Positions 25,187-38,900 of a stretch of DNA of 64,000 bases are shown here, one piece after another. The notes under the pieces are model-generated. The model was not told the origin of the DNA, searched no databases, and saw nothing but the letters and a program-made list of their open reading frames with translations. This DNA is from Ephydatia muelleri (taxonomy: Eukaryota > Porifera > Demospongiae > Spongillida > Spongillidae): positions 3,772,789 to 3,836,788 of the forward strand of contig JABACO010000012.1 of assembly GCA_013339895.1 (NCBI GenBank). The letters are read 5' to 3'. The position numbers and the translations under genes were made by a program. Numbering within the stretch: position 1 is the first letter of the stretch; every line of letters starts with the position of its first letter.

Positions 25187-25955
25187 TGTGTACAGGTGTA
25201 CACAAATTAGTCCTAAGTAGAAGAATGATGTTTATTGCAAAATAAACTCAAATTCAAATCACTTATATGCATCCAAAATCAACAACAATGCAACTGACAC
25301 TTCCTCTACCTATGCCTCCACAACTAGTACTCACACCTCCACTAGTACTCGCGCCTCCACTAATACTCGTGCCTCCACTAGTACTCACACCTCCACTAGT
25401 ACTTGCGCCTCCACTAGTACTCGCGCCTCCACTAGTACTCGCGCCTCCACTAGTACTTGCGCCTCCACTAGTACTCGTGCATCCACTAGTACTCGTGCCT
25501 CCACTAGTACTTGCGCCTCCTCTAGTACTTGCGCCTCCACTAGTACTCGCGCCTCCACTAGTACTCGTGCCTCCACTAGTACTCGTGCCTCCACTAGTAC
25601 TTGCGCCTCCACTAGTACTCGCGCCTCCACTAGTACTCGCGCCTTCACTAGTACTCACACCTCCACTAGTACTCGCGCCTCTACTACTCGCGCTTCCGCC
25701 GTTTGTTCTGCGTTCTGCATACACGCGCACCTGCTCTTCTCTCCATCAAAACCACTCGCTAAGATTTATTATTTTTTTAAAGTTTTATTTACTTTTCTAA
25801 TTAGTTTAATTGACAGATAACAATCAATTTTTATTGTATGTTTAATTGACCATCTATTATTAATGTATTGTGTACTCATGTATTGATTTTGGAGTTACAA
25901 TTGTGATTAATTACAAAGATAAGGTAGGGTAAGTAATTTGTGCTCCCCTGTACAC
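25187..25955. mobile_element. Palindrome-ended element E2 enclosing the minisatellite
   Basis: Left end TGTGTACAGGTGTACACAAA (25187). The right end is a degenerate inverse near 25934-25955 with another full palindrome at 25969-25986. The 18-bp minisatellite lies inside. Boundaries are approximate. Confidence 0.35.
25314..25690. repeat. 18-bp minisatellite, about 21 copies
   Basis: Unit CCACTAGTACTCGCGCCT with C/T and G/A variants at a few positions. The unit is a multiple of three without stops, so both strands stay open (GGASTS repeats on minus, LVLAPP on plus). I see no start context, splice site or flanking domain that would make it a real protein. Confidence 0.9.
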
Positions 25956-25992
25956 ATATACCCTAATATGTGTACAGGTGTACACACGGATG

Positions 25993-26173
25993 CAAAAAGA
26001 CAATAAAGTAGCGTATTGACCTGTTTTTCATCCGAGACTGTGGCAAGGCCCGCTGCCGCACGAAACTGGACGACCCTGGCTATCCACCGAGACCAATCGT
26101 CTGACGTTTGAAAATTAAACGAATCCAGTGGTTTCAACAGAATCTGTGCCATTTTAAACAACCGCTGCCACCA
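25993..26173 (-). pseudogene. Truncated gag start with primer-binding site
   Basis: On the minus strand, TGGTGGCAGCGG (26173-26162) is followed by an ATG at 26152 and a gag-like N-terminus (DSFNFQTSDDWSRWIARV ... EKQVNTLLY). The layout and motif match the start of the intact retrotransposon at 31612-31790. Similarity ends at the TGTACACC palindrome at about 25990. It is a relic of a related gypsy-type element. Confidence 0.7.
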
Positions 26174-26238
26174 TGTAGCGTTTGACCCATGTAGCGTTTG
26201 ACACATGTAGCGTTTGACACATGTAGCGTTTGACAAGG
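26172..26238. repeat. 16-17-bp tandem repeat, four copies
   Basis: CATGTAGCGTTTGACA occurs four times, immediately 5' (minus strand) of the presumed primer-binding site. It may be amplified LTR-end sequence (ending GCTACA before TGG). Confidence 0.8.
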
Positions 26239-26370
26239 CCACGACGAATTGATAAGTCGTTTCACGGATTTCCGATTAGGCGTCGGGGGTGCGGCGGCGG
26301 CAAAAAAAAAAAAAAGTGAATTTAATTCTGCGGCGGGCCGATAACAAACCCATTTCCCTGGTGTATACCG

Positions 26371-26476
26371 TAAACTTGTTTAATATTATTTTATCATTCT
26401 GATCCTTGAAGTCTACAATGTGATGTGCGCCGAGATCTGAGGGAGAGATTTTCACGACAGTCGATCGTGACATTGC
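26371..26476 (-). other. Possible first exon, unrecognised
   Basis: A minus-strand ATG opens MSRSTVVKISPSDLGAHH ... VDFKDQNDKIILNKFT and ends at a GTATAC donor. Composition is protein-like, but I find no downstream partner exon and no known domain. Confidence 0.2.
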
Positions 26477-26872
26477 CATTGTGCGATCAAATAAGCCGCC
26501 AAACGTCTCCTCCCATTCACATTTATGTACGCCGAGGGAATACAACCTCTTTTGTAGTGGCACAAACTACTATACAACTTAAGTACGCCATTCGTAATAA
26601 ACTTCCTGTCACGCGGTCAATGGCTTTGAATTAAAAATTTTTTTCGAGCGGCGGAGTCCGTGAAACGAAAAATCATATCGTCATGGCCCAACCTCTCAAA
26701 AATATGTATTAATAATCACAGTTCTATATATCGCACACATTAATAATTATGCATAGCGTACAGTTTACACCACACCACACTGGACAATTCATACACGTAA
26801 AAGGTGCTTGTAATTAGTCTAACATAGTTTCTCTGTAGTCACAACAAACACTGTAACGGAATGTACTCTCTG

Positions 26873-28475
26873 CTAGGAGATGTTTGAAGGTTTATCTTCT
26901 TCATAAGCTGGAAGAGAATCACTTAATGCGTTATATGCAGGTAGTGGATCAACTGGGAGTTGTTTGCTTTCATCGTAAGCAGGCGGTGCGTCATTCTGCA
27001 TAAAACCTTTTTTTGCTTCGTTTCCTTCTGATGGTAATTTAAAAGCCGTTGCCTGCACACCATCATTGCTTGGTGGGTGTGCGGCGGCTGGACTAAAACT
27101 TGTTTCCAGGTTCCGTGGTTGATTGGTGCTTCCTGCTGGTTGTGATGTAGAGTTTGCAGACGAATGATTCGTGGAGCTGTTAGTGGCATCAATGCTCTGA
27201 GTTGGTCGTGTTACATAGCTTTGGAGACGAGGACTTGACTGTGTTCTTTCCAAACACGAGCAGTTTATTTTTGCCTAAGCAATGATATAAAGTGCAAATC
27301 ACATCAACGAAAATTGTGCGCTTTTAAAAGTGTGCCCAGATCTAGTAATTTTTCATGCAAATTGAATTTGTACTCTCTTTATGCAAGTTTGAAAGTACAT
27401 GTAAGATTGAATGCACATATGTGTGTAATTTATCTTGCAAGTAAGAAGAAGTAGTATATGAAGGCGCCATGCACTTTGAACCCTCAAACTTACAGTAATG
27501 AAGCTTAATTAAGATGGCTTATAAATAGGATTGAGCAGCACTTATAAAAGGTATTATGATTTTTCAGACTATGTTCAAATACACGCGCCCTTGAATTCAG
27601 CGTCGAATGGTGCATACAACAGCATGCACCTGCATGTGTAGATAATCGTGGACAATTGCGAATTATCACACGGTAGTGGCTTTGGTCATGAATAAAATAA
27701 AATTTGACATCGAATGGCGGAAAATATTGCGATTTCCCGCCATTCTTTCCATGTGGATGCGCCACATTCTATGAACATTTTCAAATACTGGTTTGTCATA
27801 TCATGACAAAAGAATTCAAACTCCTTTTAAATATGGTTATGCTTTCCTTATTTATGTATTATTTTTATTATGGGTTTCAAGCAACAAATTCCAGAATCCT
27901 TGTTGCGCTAGTGCCTAAAACATCTAATACTGTACTGTAGGGCACATTCTTTAAATAAAAAAAAACACTGAACAACTGTGTAAATGTGCTTTGAATAATC
28001 CCTATCCTTACGAGGGCAACTCCCTCGAAAAGACCGGAGAAGATCCTCAAGCTTATCATGAGCTTCGCGCGTTAACCCCTTGCCCGACAAGAGACTGGGT
28101 ACGAAGCTATAATACAATTAATAATAACGTACACACTGTACTCTTTTTATTTTTAGTTTCATTTCGTAATGCTTTTAAGAGCTAATGGATACTGTGAAAT
28201 TCGTATGCATCAACAACTGCATGAACTGGATTAATACACAGCATCGCTAGTGAGGTAGATTCTTAGCGAATAAGATATCATGGTTCACTTGGGTTGAGAT
28301 TCTACAGACAAAATTATTTTTTACGGTAAACTCCGAGGCTGTTCACTCAAACTTACGTATGCCCCTGTCAACAAGCAACAGCAGCAGACACAGCAACACG
28401 TAGTACACAATGCTATCGCAAAGATTATTGATCCTACAACAATTCCAGCAATAGCTCCGTCTGTCCACACGTACT
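26873..28475 (-). CDS. Shisa-like transmembrane protein with PPxY tail, 5' exons missing
   Basis: Exons 28475-28357 and 27274-26873 join in phase 0 (GCATAC|GTAAGT ... TGCTTAG|GCA). The first encodes a single membrane segment (GAIAGIVVGSIIFAIAL) followed at once by a cytoplasmic cysteine cluster (CTTCCCVCCCCLL). The second is a Ser/Thr/Asn/Pro-rich tail with one PPAY and two LPAY motifs near the C-terminus (APPAYDESK, LPAYNA, LPAYEEDK), typical ligands of WW-domain E3 ligases. This layout is shared by Shisa, CYYR1, VOPP1 and WBP1L families, which act in membrane trafficking. The cysteine-rich ectodomain and signal peptide are not in the visible exons and lie further upstream, beyond the foldback element and perhaps beyond the tandem array. 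No lesion is seen. Confidence 0.7.
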
Positions 28476-28584
28476 CTGCACGCAAATAAGAAGAGAAATG
28501 ACATATTTGCACGCAAAAAAGAAGAGAAATGACATATATATATATAATTAAAATTGCACGCAAAAAAGAAGAGAAATGACATAT
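28476..28584 (-). repeat. Tandemly duplicated 3' splice-site module
   Basis: A segment of about 30 bp, minus-strand ATGTCATTTCTCTTCTTTTT then TGCGTGCAA, occurs three times upstream of the Shisa-like exon and once more at 29409-29440. Only the exon-proximal copy ends in CAG instead of CAA, and that CAG is the acceptor used. Confidence 0.7.
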
Positions 28585-28585
28585 A

Positions 28586-29392
28586 TGGGTCAGTTTCCGA
28601 GACAATGAAAAGTGGCTATATATATAAAAAGTTATAAAAATGCTTCACGTCTGAATCGCTAAAACTCCATAACGGTTTAAGCAATCAACCTCCTATTTCG
28701 AACACTTCTTGCCACACCACTTCTCTCGACGAAGTTCGATTTTGGTGTCTTACCCTTGCTCCTTGCCGACGTTACAAGGCACAGTACCCGAGGGGTTCAA
28801 AATCCAGGTAGCTCCCTGCAGGAATGTCCAAATCACTTCAAAATCGATATGCACGTAAATGAGTCCTGTCACTATTGATTTCTGCAGATCGTTGATTTTT
28901 ACCTCTTCCGTTATGGAGATACAGCAATGCAAAGTAAGTCCACGTTTCCCGCTCGAATCGCGCCTTTCTCAGTCCTTGAACCGCTTCCATTCTCCCGAGT
29001 GGGAATAAGAAAGGCGCGATTCGAGCGGGAAACGTGGACTTTACTTTGCATTGCTGTATCTCCATAACGGATAAGGTAAAAATCAACGATCTGCAGAAAT
29101 CAATAGTGACAGGACTCCTTTACGTGCATATCGATTTTGAAGTGATATGGACATTCCTGCAGGGAGCTACCTGGATTTTGAACCCCTCGGGTACTGTGCC
29201 TTGTAACGTCGGCAAGGAGCAAGGGTAAGACACCAAAATCGAACTTCGTAGAGAGAAGTGGTGTGGCAAGAAGTGTTCGAAATAGGAGGTTGATTGCTTA
29301 AACTGTTATGGAGTTTTAGCGATTCAAACGTGAAGCATTTTTATAACTTTTTATATATATAGCCACATTTCATTTTCTCGGAAACTGACCCA
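28586..29392. mobile_element. Foldback element: 807-bp near-perfect palindrome
   Basis: Ends TGGGTCAGTTTCCGAGA and its inverse TCTCGGAAACTGACCCA, each flanked by TA. The arms, about 400 bp each, match through almost their whole length with few mismatches, and the centre is near 28989. No protein is encoded. It is a Tc/mariner-style non-autonomous foldback inserted in an intron of the Shisa-like gene. Confidence 0.85.
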
Positions 29393-29394
29393 TA

Positions 29395-29727
29395 CATATA
29401 TAGTTAAAATTGCACGCAAAAAAGAAGAGAAATGACATAATTATATATTATCAGTTAATAATACAAATAGCAAATGGGGGAAAGAGGCTCAGAGTGTGTT
29501 CTCCCGTCTAGCCCCTCTGCTTGCCATCACACAGGCCTGCACCAAAGCCAAAAAAAAATCTCAATCGATCCCAAGTGAGATCAGTGGCTAGGGCCATTTT
29601 AGGGAGGGAATTAGTGCATAGAGTTGAACTGTTGGTTTGAATTTTAGTGCTTTGTTTTAATAATTTTTATATGCTTTCTATGCTATAGTTAAGACTGAAC
29701 AAGTTTTTATTTGCCATTTCTAGGTTT
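29395..29727. other. Unremarkable spacer before the array
   Basis: One more copy of the duplicated splice-site word (29409) and otherwise plain sequence. The array repeat begins with TTTCGCTCAGAAGCCTGC at 29728. Confidence 0.5.
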
Positions 29728-31538
29728 CGCTCAGAAGCCTGCTTGGAGTGTAACTTCTTCTTGGTACCGATCTCGCATTGTAGCCTGTTTGGAGTGGGCG
29801 TCTTCATGGTACCGCTTTGTCTCCCTTAGCGTGGACTTGGGGACTTCTTCCTAACGTGCTGATAATGCTATCAAGAAAGGACCGTCGGCTGGCAAACCTT
29901 TTCTGTAACTATAAGTAAATGAGTCCTCAAATAGGGAGGAAGCAATCGCATAGGCTTTGAAACCTGGGATTGATCCAATTAAGTTTCTCAACAACACGTC
30001 TCATAGCAACAACGGAAACCACATAGGAATGTATACCGGCATTTCTTCGAAGAGGAACACAGTATACACTGGCTTCAAGATACGTTTCCGACAGAAGTGC
30101 AAGGACATCCTCGTTAACTAACGAAGTAAGCCTCAACGCGCGTGAGGCTCAATCATGCATGCGACAATAATGAACTCCGGGATTGTTGAAAGTGTCGTAA
30201 CATTAATACACTTAAACATTATTTGGTTGAATGTGAGAACATGCCGATGTGTTTACATAACAGCAGTACTTTTATACATGTAAGTGCTTATTTAGCTTCT
30301 TAAACACACCGACACTCATTTATCAATGTTGATGATTGAACATTCGTCAAAACAGAAAAAATTAAATCAAAGTAGGATGGAAAAATGGTTAAACCAGGAT
30401 AGAATCCAGACGGAAGCGTAATACACATTGCGGGATGCAATTCTAATGGAAATTGAGAATGTACGACGATGGAAATTAAGGACCGCATTAAACCAGGATG
30501 AAATGTCATGTTTAATTACCTAAAAAGATCAAACGGGACGGGAATAAGTCGGTACAAAACAAAAAGCATTGTAGAATTAGGATTACACACGACTAAATGG
30601 AAATGTAGAGTGCCTTTCTATATACCTCCACCTCTACCACTTCAAACACATCTCTGCCTGGGTCCAGCATCGTCTGACGTTAGTGGTGTTTTCGCATTAT
30701 CATTATTACTTTTAAAAAGGTAAACGTACAATAAGTAAGTATAAGAATCCATAACAAGGAATGGATGTAGTTACGCCCAATGTGATCTTTTGCCATGGAA
30801 CATGCCAGATCGTATCCCCCCAAAAATAATCCTTATTAAGTGACGTAATCTGCTCCCCTGAATACACATTATGTTAGTTATGTATTGCACGTATTTTACT
30901 AATATGTAATATGGTGCAGTAGAGTGTAGATTGAAGATAAGATGAGAAAGATTGCTGGATGGTCATGGCGAAGAATTGAGATCAATATATTTGTTCTCGT
31001 GCTGGTATCCGCATTATAGCGTCTACTAGGAAGAGCATAACTGAAATAGTTGAGCGTGCCTTGTGCTCGTGTATGACAGCTGCCACACCCAAAATTGTGT
31101 CGAGTCAATGCTTGAGGGATTCATCACTGATATAGAGCACCAGGTATGTAAGTTATAAATCAAGCATTGAGAATCAAGCATTGATTCGACGGGTTATTTT
31201 TGTTGTTGTTGTTGGTTTGGAAAGCTACCATGCACTGCACAAATGTAGTTACGTATATGTAATCTACATTCAACTCATACAATGACGAAACATCTGTTAC
31301 TTCAATGTCACATGTATATTCAATAATGTTGCATGTATCACTTGCATTCTGGTCATACCAACCTTTGTTATTCTTAAGTCATATATGGGCCTCTATTGAT
31401 TGCATACAGTAAAATAAATCAGAAATTGAAAACGAATATAAATTCAAACGCAAACAATGTCCCGCTTGTAATGCGGCATTGTATTATGATATTTTAACAA
31501 ACATACTACTAAGCCAGTTTCTGGTTTCACTAACATAA

Positions 31539-31611
31539 TGTAGTAGTATTATTAGGATGCGCATGCGCATGGTGCTCGATGATTGGAATAAGATATTGGG
31601 TACACACTACA
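31539..31611 (+). repeat. 5' LTR, 73 bp
   Basis: Starts TGTAGTAGTATTATTAGG and ends CACACTACA. Contains TGCGCATGCGCA, a perfect match to the consensus of NRF-1-type transcription factors. No clear TATA box. Confidence 0.95.
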
Positions 31612-34600
31612 TGGTGGCAGCGGTGTTGCTTTAAGCCATGGCAACTAGCCAAGTAACACCTCCAGAGGGTTTCACGTTCAACCAACCGGAAGAGTGGCCG
31701 AAATGGGTCAGACGGTTTGAGCGGTTTCGACTCGCGACTGAATTGGACTCAAAGGGTGAAGAGAAACAGGTAAATATGCTTCTGTATACGATGGGAGATT
31801 TAGCGGAGGATATCCTACACATGTTTAACTTGAGCGAGACGGACAAGAAGAAATACGAGGTGGTTAAACAGAAATTTGACTCCTATTTTGGGAAGAAAAG
31901 GAAAGTGATTTTTGAGCGGGCGAAATTCAATCGGAGAAAGCAAGAGGAGGGTGAATCTGTCGATGATTTTGTTACCAGTGTGCATGCTCTTGCAGAACAT
32001 TGTGGCTTTGCTGGTCTGCGTGACGAACTGATTAGAGACAGAATTGTTGTAGGGCTGAGAGACGTGTCTCTTTCAGAGAAGCTACAATTGGACCCAGATC
32101 TAACGTTAGAAAAAACAGTGACAATGGTTCGTCAATCAGAAATGGTGAAGAAGCAGCAAGTTCTACTGAGAAGGGAAGTGGAAACGGAAGAGCGAATAGA
32201 TCGAGTGCACTCTAAAGCTAAACCTGAGGATAGAGAGGTGCGACCAAGGAAAGCACAAGGGTACACACCTGGTGCAGGGGGAGGATCAGAATACAGAGGT
32301 AAATGCTCCTATTGTGGAAGGACCCCAGGACACAGCTATGAACACTGTCCAGCAAGGGAGTCGATATGTCACAAGTGTAAGAGGCGTGGCCATTGGAAAG
32401 AAATGTGTCGCACAAAGACTGCAAGTTCAGTCCAGGCTGTGTTTATCGATACACTTGGAGATACCAACTTAGACAAATCTCCATGGAAACAGAGTCTTAG
32501 TTTGAATGGACATCAGATACATTTCAAGCTTGACACTGGCGCAGACGTGACAGTAATTCCCCTAAGTGTGTACAAGCAGTTGAAAAATACGACACTTCGC
32601 TATCCAGAAAAGATCCTGTATGGTCCAGGAAATCAAAAACTGTTGGTGAGGGGTTGTTTCTTAGGAACCCTAAGACTTGGGAGAAAAGAAGTAAAGCAGG
32701 ATATATATGTCCTTCCTGAACTGCAAGTACCACTACTTGGAAGACCTGCTATTGAATCTTTAAGCCTCTTGCAACGAGTGGATTTTGTGGGAGTGACAAG
32801 CAGTGCAACAGAAATATCCTAAGTTGTTTGAAGGATTAGGAATAATGGGACCAGAATACAAGATACGGATGAAAGAGGGAGCCACACCATTCGCTATCAC
32901 AACTCCACGAAGGGTTGCCACACCTTTATTGCCTAAAGTCAAAGCAGAGTTTAAGCGGATGGAAGAACTGGGTGTGATATCAAGCGTAGAAGAACCAACC
33001 AATTGGTGTGCAGGGATGGTGGTAGTACCAAAAGCAAATGGGGATATCAGAATTTGCGTTGACCTTACAAAGCTAAATGCGAATGTTTGTAGAGAGAATC
33101 ATCCTTTGCCAGTTGTTGATCAAATCTTAACACAACTCACTGGGGAACAATTGTTCTCTAAATTGGATGCCAATTCAGGATTTTGGCAGATCCCATTGGC
33201 TCGTGAATCAGCCTTGTTGACAACTTTCATAACTCCGTTTGGGCGCTTCTGTTTTAATCGCTTGCCATTTGGAATCACATCAGCCCCTGAATTGTTTCAG
33301 AAGAGAATGTCTTCGATTCTTGGGGGTATGGACGGAGTAGTATGTTTGATTGATGACATTCTGGTTTTTGGAACAACACGGGTGGAACATGACAGAAGAT
33401 TGGATCAAGTTCTCAAACGTCTACTTTCAGCTGGACTTACACTGAATGCAGGTAAGTGTGAATTTTCGAAGACAGAGATACGATTCCTGGGTCATGTTGT
33501 GAGTAATCAGGGGATCAGTCCAGACCCGGAAAAGATGAAGGCCATCACTCTGTTTCCGGAACCGAAGGATGTTGGTGATATTAGAAGGTTTCTTGGGATA
33601 ATCAACCAGTTGAGCAAATTCTCACCTTATATCGCCCATGAAACAAAGCCTCTTCGAGATTTGCTTAGTAAAAAAAATTCGTGGGTATGGGGAACGGATC
33701 AGCAAAGAGCTTTCCAGAAAATTAAAAAGCTACTTAGTAGTTCACCACTATTGGCTTTATATGATCCTAATCTCCCTACAGTGGTTTCAGCAGATGCATC
33801 CTCATTTGGTTTGGGTGGTGTTCTCTTACATAAACAGAGAGATAGTAAAATACTTCCAGTCTGTTACATCTCACAAGCTATGACTCCAACAGAGCAGGAT
33901 ATGCACAAATTGAAAAGGAGGCGTTAGCGCTAACCTGGGCTTGTGAACGTTTCTCAGACTATTTGCTGGGATTAAAATTCCATTTGGAAACAGATCACAA
34001 GCCATTGGTTCCCTTGTTGAGTACGAAGAACCTGGAGGAGCTTCCCATCAGGGTACAACGTTTTCGCTTGAGACTAATGCGCTTCAAGTTTTCAATATCA
34101 CATGTACCTGGCAAAAACCTCACTATTGCTGATGCGCTATCAAGAGCTCCAGTAACTCAACCTTCGGATGAGGAAAAAGCTCAACACAATGACATAGAGG
34201 CATTCGTTCATTGGATTATCCAGGGTATTCCAGCTACTGACAAGAAACTTAACCAGATACGTCAATGTCAGAAAACTGACAGTGTATGTAGGCAGATAGC
34301 TGCGTACAGCTACAGAGGGTGGCCAGAAAAGAAAGATGTACCTGAAGCAGTTAAACCATATTTTTCAGTTGCTGGAGAGTTGAGCATTGAAAAAGGGCTA
34401 CTGTTGAGAGGAAGTAGGATTGTTGTTCCAGAGTCACTCCGAACAGAAATTTTAAATAAAATCCATGGTGCACATCAAGGGATAACTAAATGTAGAGAGC
34501 AAGCTCGACAGAGTGTATGGTGGCCTAACATCTCAAAAGATTTGGAGAAATTGGTGAAGAATTGTCCACAGTGCATTAAACATCAACCACAACAGGTGGA

Positions 34601-35855
34601 ACCGTTAATACCAACACAGTTACCTTCGTTACCATGGCAGAGAGTTGCTGCAGACATTTTCCACTGGAAAGGGGACAACTACTTGCTTATTGTCGATTAT
34701 TATTCCAGGTTTATTGAGATTGCACATTTGGATCATATGACAGCAGAGGAAGTGATAAGCCGAACAAAGTCAATATTTGCAAGACATGGTATTCCTGAAG
34801 AACTTGTTTCAGACAATGGACCACAGTTTTCATCTCACTCATTCCTGAAATTCAGTCAGGAATATGAATTTGACCATATAACGAGTAGTCCGTTATTTCC
34901 CCAAAGCAATGGAGCAGCGGAGCGAGCTGTAAAAACGATCAAGACAATGTGGAAGAAAACATCTGATCCATGTTTAGCATTGCTATCGTACAGAGCCACA
35001 CCTTTGCAAAATGGATACAGCCCAGCAGAATTGCTAATGAGTAGAAAGTTGCGAACCATGGTGCCAATCATTGAGCAGGAACGCGTTCCTAAAGTTCCAG
35101 AACAAGCTGTTGTCAAAGAAATGGAATCTCAGGTAAAGGGGTTACAGAAAATCAATTTTGATCACCGTCACAGAGCAGTGGAGTTACCAGAGTTAAACCC
35201 AGGTGACAAAGTGTGGATAACTGATCGTAAGATAGAGGGAAACGTTGTCAAAAGAGTAGCTCCCAGATCATACATCATCAACACTACCATTGGGGAATAC
35301 CGCAGGAATCGACGCTTTTTGACGTTGCTGAAAAGGCAGAATAAAGACAGGACTTATTCTTCTCAATCACTGAATATTAGTGAAGAAAGTGAACTTTGGG
35401 GTACAGTGGTACAGCAAGAGTCTGAGCCTGAGCCTTTGAGAGTGGAAAATCCAGTTACTGAAGCAGAGGATGAAGAGGAAGCACCTGGGAGGGATGAAAT
35501 AGCTGAAAGCAGGAACAGTGAAACACCTGAGAGTGAGCTTGATGATCAAGACATTCAAGAGAGGTTGGGAATACAAAACGAGGAGAGTGGAAGGTCCGAA
35601 AGAGATGAAAATACTATGCACCAAAATGATGATGCCCAGAAGATAATGATGCCGCAGGAGGAACAGGAGACAGTAGAAAATGATACAGGAGAAAGAAATG
35701 ATGAGGTCAGCAATACACCCCAACAGAACGGCATTGCAGAACATGAGGATTTGGTTGCACCAAGGTGGACAACTACAAGAAGTGGAAGAATTTCCAAGCC
35801 ACCGGATAGATACTAATGAGAAACACATTCTAACAACATGTATTGAAAAGGGAGA

Positions 35856-35928
35856 TGTAGTAGTATTATTAGGATGCGCATGCGCATGGTGCTCGATGAT
35901 TGGAATAAGATATTGGGTACACACTACA
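35856..35928 (+). repeat. 3' LTR, 73 bp
   Basis: Identical to the 5' LTR over all 73 bases. Confidence 0.95.
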
Positions 35929-38900
35929 CATAATTCGCGTCTCTTCCGTAATTCGTATCCAGTATACTGTGTTGTGTTGATATGATTGCTGCATTGATAT
36001 CTGCAAGTACACATAGTACGTCAATCACTTTGTTACAGGAATCCGCATAAGGCTCTTGGACGTTCTAAGGAAAAACAAGAATTATTAACCAATTATTGTA
36101 TATATCACAGTCACGTACCTGAATTGGTTGCGAGAATTTACACGTGACGTTCCTAATATCTTCAAGGGTGTCATTCATTTCTCCACAACCGTTGCGCCTT
36201 GTTTCCCGTATAAAAGAGCACAATGTGTTTTGAATAAAGATGTATTTTTGTCTAAAAAGATAAGCAATTGATGAACATTTTGTGTACTCACGCGCATCAT
36301 GTGCAACACACATGTACATGCCATTAGCTACACTATTGGTAACTTACACTCATCCTTTGATACAATTCTTTTAAAAGGTTTAAGTCCGTTAAAAGAGGCG
36401 AAGCCACTGGATCAGTGGTACTTCCTTCAGTGTATTTGTTGGTAAGGATGAAAATGAAACACGCTGTTGCCACTTGGATTCTCGAAGAAAGAGAACACAT
36501 TGTTCTTTGATTGTAATCGTGACACCACGAGGATGATATTTATACTATTTGAAGGTACAAATGACGTAATTGTTTATACAATTGATGAGAGAAATACATG
36601 TAAGTTACTAGGTGGGTTTCACGTCCGGTTAATAGGTAAACATTATTGTTACTTAGTAATTCAAATACGATCCAAATCACCTAAGCGGGAAGATCAAACA
36701 AATTTCCCTATCATGGTCTCATTCGGAATAGCCTATACCATATTTGTGTGCATGTTCAGAGTGTTTGAATGACGTAGCCAGGTCTGCAGCAATACATGCA
36801 CAACATGATTCTGTTTGTGCATGAAGAAGAACGAAGCCGTTCTCAAATATTATTTTACAGAACGTCTCGTGTGAATTTTGCAAGCACTGATGCTGATGTG
36901 TCATCGACTTCCTATGCTATACTCAATGTTGTAAGATGGAGTATGGTATGGAATGGTATTTGTATCAGTTATGATGTGGCAGGGCAATTATTCATGCCTC
37001 GTGGTCTGTGCACATGTGAACTTTGTTCGAAGAGGGAATTTATTGGCATTAATGTTTACGACAGAAGCGCAAGCACATTCCCGTTATCAAATAATGTTAG
37101 TCAGAACGTAGAATGATGCAATTTTTCTCTTGACAGAAATGGTCACATCCGCTGCCAAACCTTTATTGCAGCTATACAAACGATTTACTTGTGTTTAGTT
37201 AAGGTCTTTGAGTATTCTAATGTCGCGTAGTAGGCCCTACGTTCTGGCTGACAAGTTTTGATAACAGGAATGATGTTGGACTTCTTTCATAAACGTGAAG
37301 TATACGGCAGAAGTGCATGCCCATTAACCTCAATAGGTTCAAATTTTGCAAAACTCTTATGATAGAGTATAAGCTTAGTTTGTTAAGCATTACAATTATG
37401 TCCTTTTACTATAAGATAGCACCAAATTTCTTCCACCCCTGCATACCTGCCTTCACTTTCTGTCCGTCCCTTCCCTCCAAATTTATTTAATATAATCGTA
37501 ATTTGAAACTGAAATGCTTTGTCCCTCCCCCTCCCTGATCGATATAATATCTGCTATACTAGATGTTTATCATAGTTTTCGACTCATTTCTGGTCTTATA
37601 TCTAGCTCCAATAATCAATGCAACACGAAACATGAATAAAGTGCTAACGTGTATCATAAGTATGAGTACGGTAAGTGTTTGGAACGAATGAATTTTGAGA
37701 TACTAATTCAAATATCATGCATAAGGTGTCATTGTACAGCATTTGTGTTGCTTCATAGAAAGTAAAATTTTTATACAACTAGTATTATGAATTAGAAAAC
37801 ATCTTGAAGTGCATAACTTGGATCAGTTAATTTGGTACGATCGTATTGTCAATTGAGAAGTTTACTTCTTGACTCAATGGACAGTACTGACAGCAATCGC
37901 TTCAGTTCTGCAAACACAATCTCGGTCCCACTTTCGCTCAGAAGCCTGCTTGGAGTGTAACTTCTTCTTGGTACCGATCTCGCATTGTAGCCTGTTTGGA
38001 GTGGGCGTCTTCATGGTACCGCTTTGTCTCCCTTAGCTTGGACTTGGGGACTTCTTCCTAACGTGCTGATAATGCTATCAAGAAAGGACCGTCGGCTGGC
38101 AAACCTTTTCTGTAACTATAAGTAAATGAGTCCTCAAATAGGGAGGAAGCAATCGCATAGGCTTTGAAACCTGGGATTGATCCAATTAAGTTTCTCATCA
38201 ACTCGTCTCATAGCAACAACGGAAACCACATAGGAATGTATACCGGCATTTCTTCGAAGAGGAACACAGTATACACTGGCTTCAAGATACGTTTCCGACA
38301 GAAGTGCAAGGACATCCTCGTTAACAAACGAAGTAAGCCCCAACGCGCGTGAGGCTCAATCATGCATGCGACAATAATGAACTCCGGGGTTGTTGAAAGT
38401 GTCGTAATAATAACACACTTAACCAATATTTGGTTGAATGTGAGAACATGCCGATGTGTTTACATAACAGCAGTTCTTTTATACATGTAAGTGCTTATTT
38501 AGCTTCTTAAACACACCGACACTCATTTATCAATGTTGATGATGGAACATTCGTCAAAACAGAAAAAATTAAATCAAAGTAGGATGGAAAAATGGTTTAA
38601 CCAGGATAGAATCCAGACGGAAGCGGAATACACATTGCGGGATACACATTGCGGGATGCAATTCTAATGGAAATTGAGAATGTACGACGATGGAAATTAA
38701 GGACCGCATTAAACCAGGATGAAATCAGGATGAATGTCATGTTTAATAACCAAACAACATCAAACGGGACGGGAATAAGTTGGTACAAAATAAAAAGCAT
38801 TGTAGAATTAGGATTACACACGACTGAATGGAAATGTTGAGTGCCTTTCTATATACCTCCACCTCAACCACTTCAAACACATCTCTGCCTGGGTCCAGCG

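Larger units (their letters stand above)
31539..35928 (+). mobile_element. Gypsy-type LTR retrotransposon with 73-bp LTRs
   Basis: Identical 73-bp LTRs (31539-31611, 35856-35928; TG...CA ends), 5-bp target duplication CATAA (31534-31538, 35929-35933), primer-binding site directly after the 5' LTR and a purine tract directly before the 3' LTR. Gag-protease and pol frames fill the interior. The paralogous empty site is visible at about 51471-51485, confirming the insertion point. Identical LTRs mean a recent insertion. Confidence 0.95.
31484..36500 (-). pseudogene. Secreted-protein gene copy 1, disrupted by retrotransposon
   Basis: Exon 1 36500-36348, exon 2 36251-36119, exon 3 36064-35934 continuing at 31538-31484. 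The LTR element 31539-35928 splits exon 3 after 131 of 186 nt, inside codon 139 of the protein. Exon 2 also has a 2-bp insertion and one missing base at its start compared with open copies, which shifts the frame. Exon 1 is intact. Removing the element and one copy of the CATAA duplication gives exactly the 186-nt exon 3 of the other copies. Confidence 0.8.
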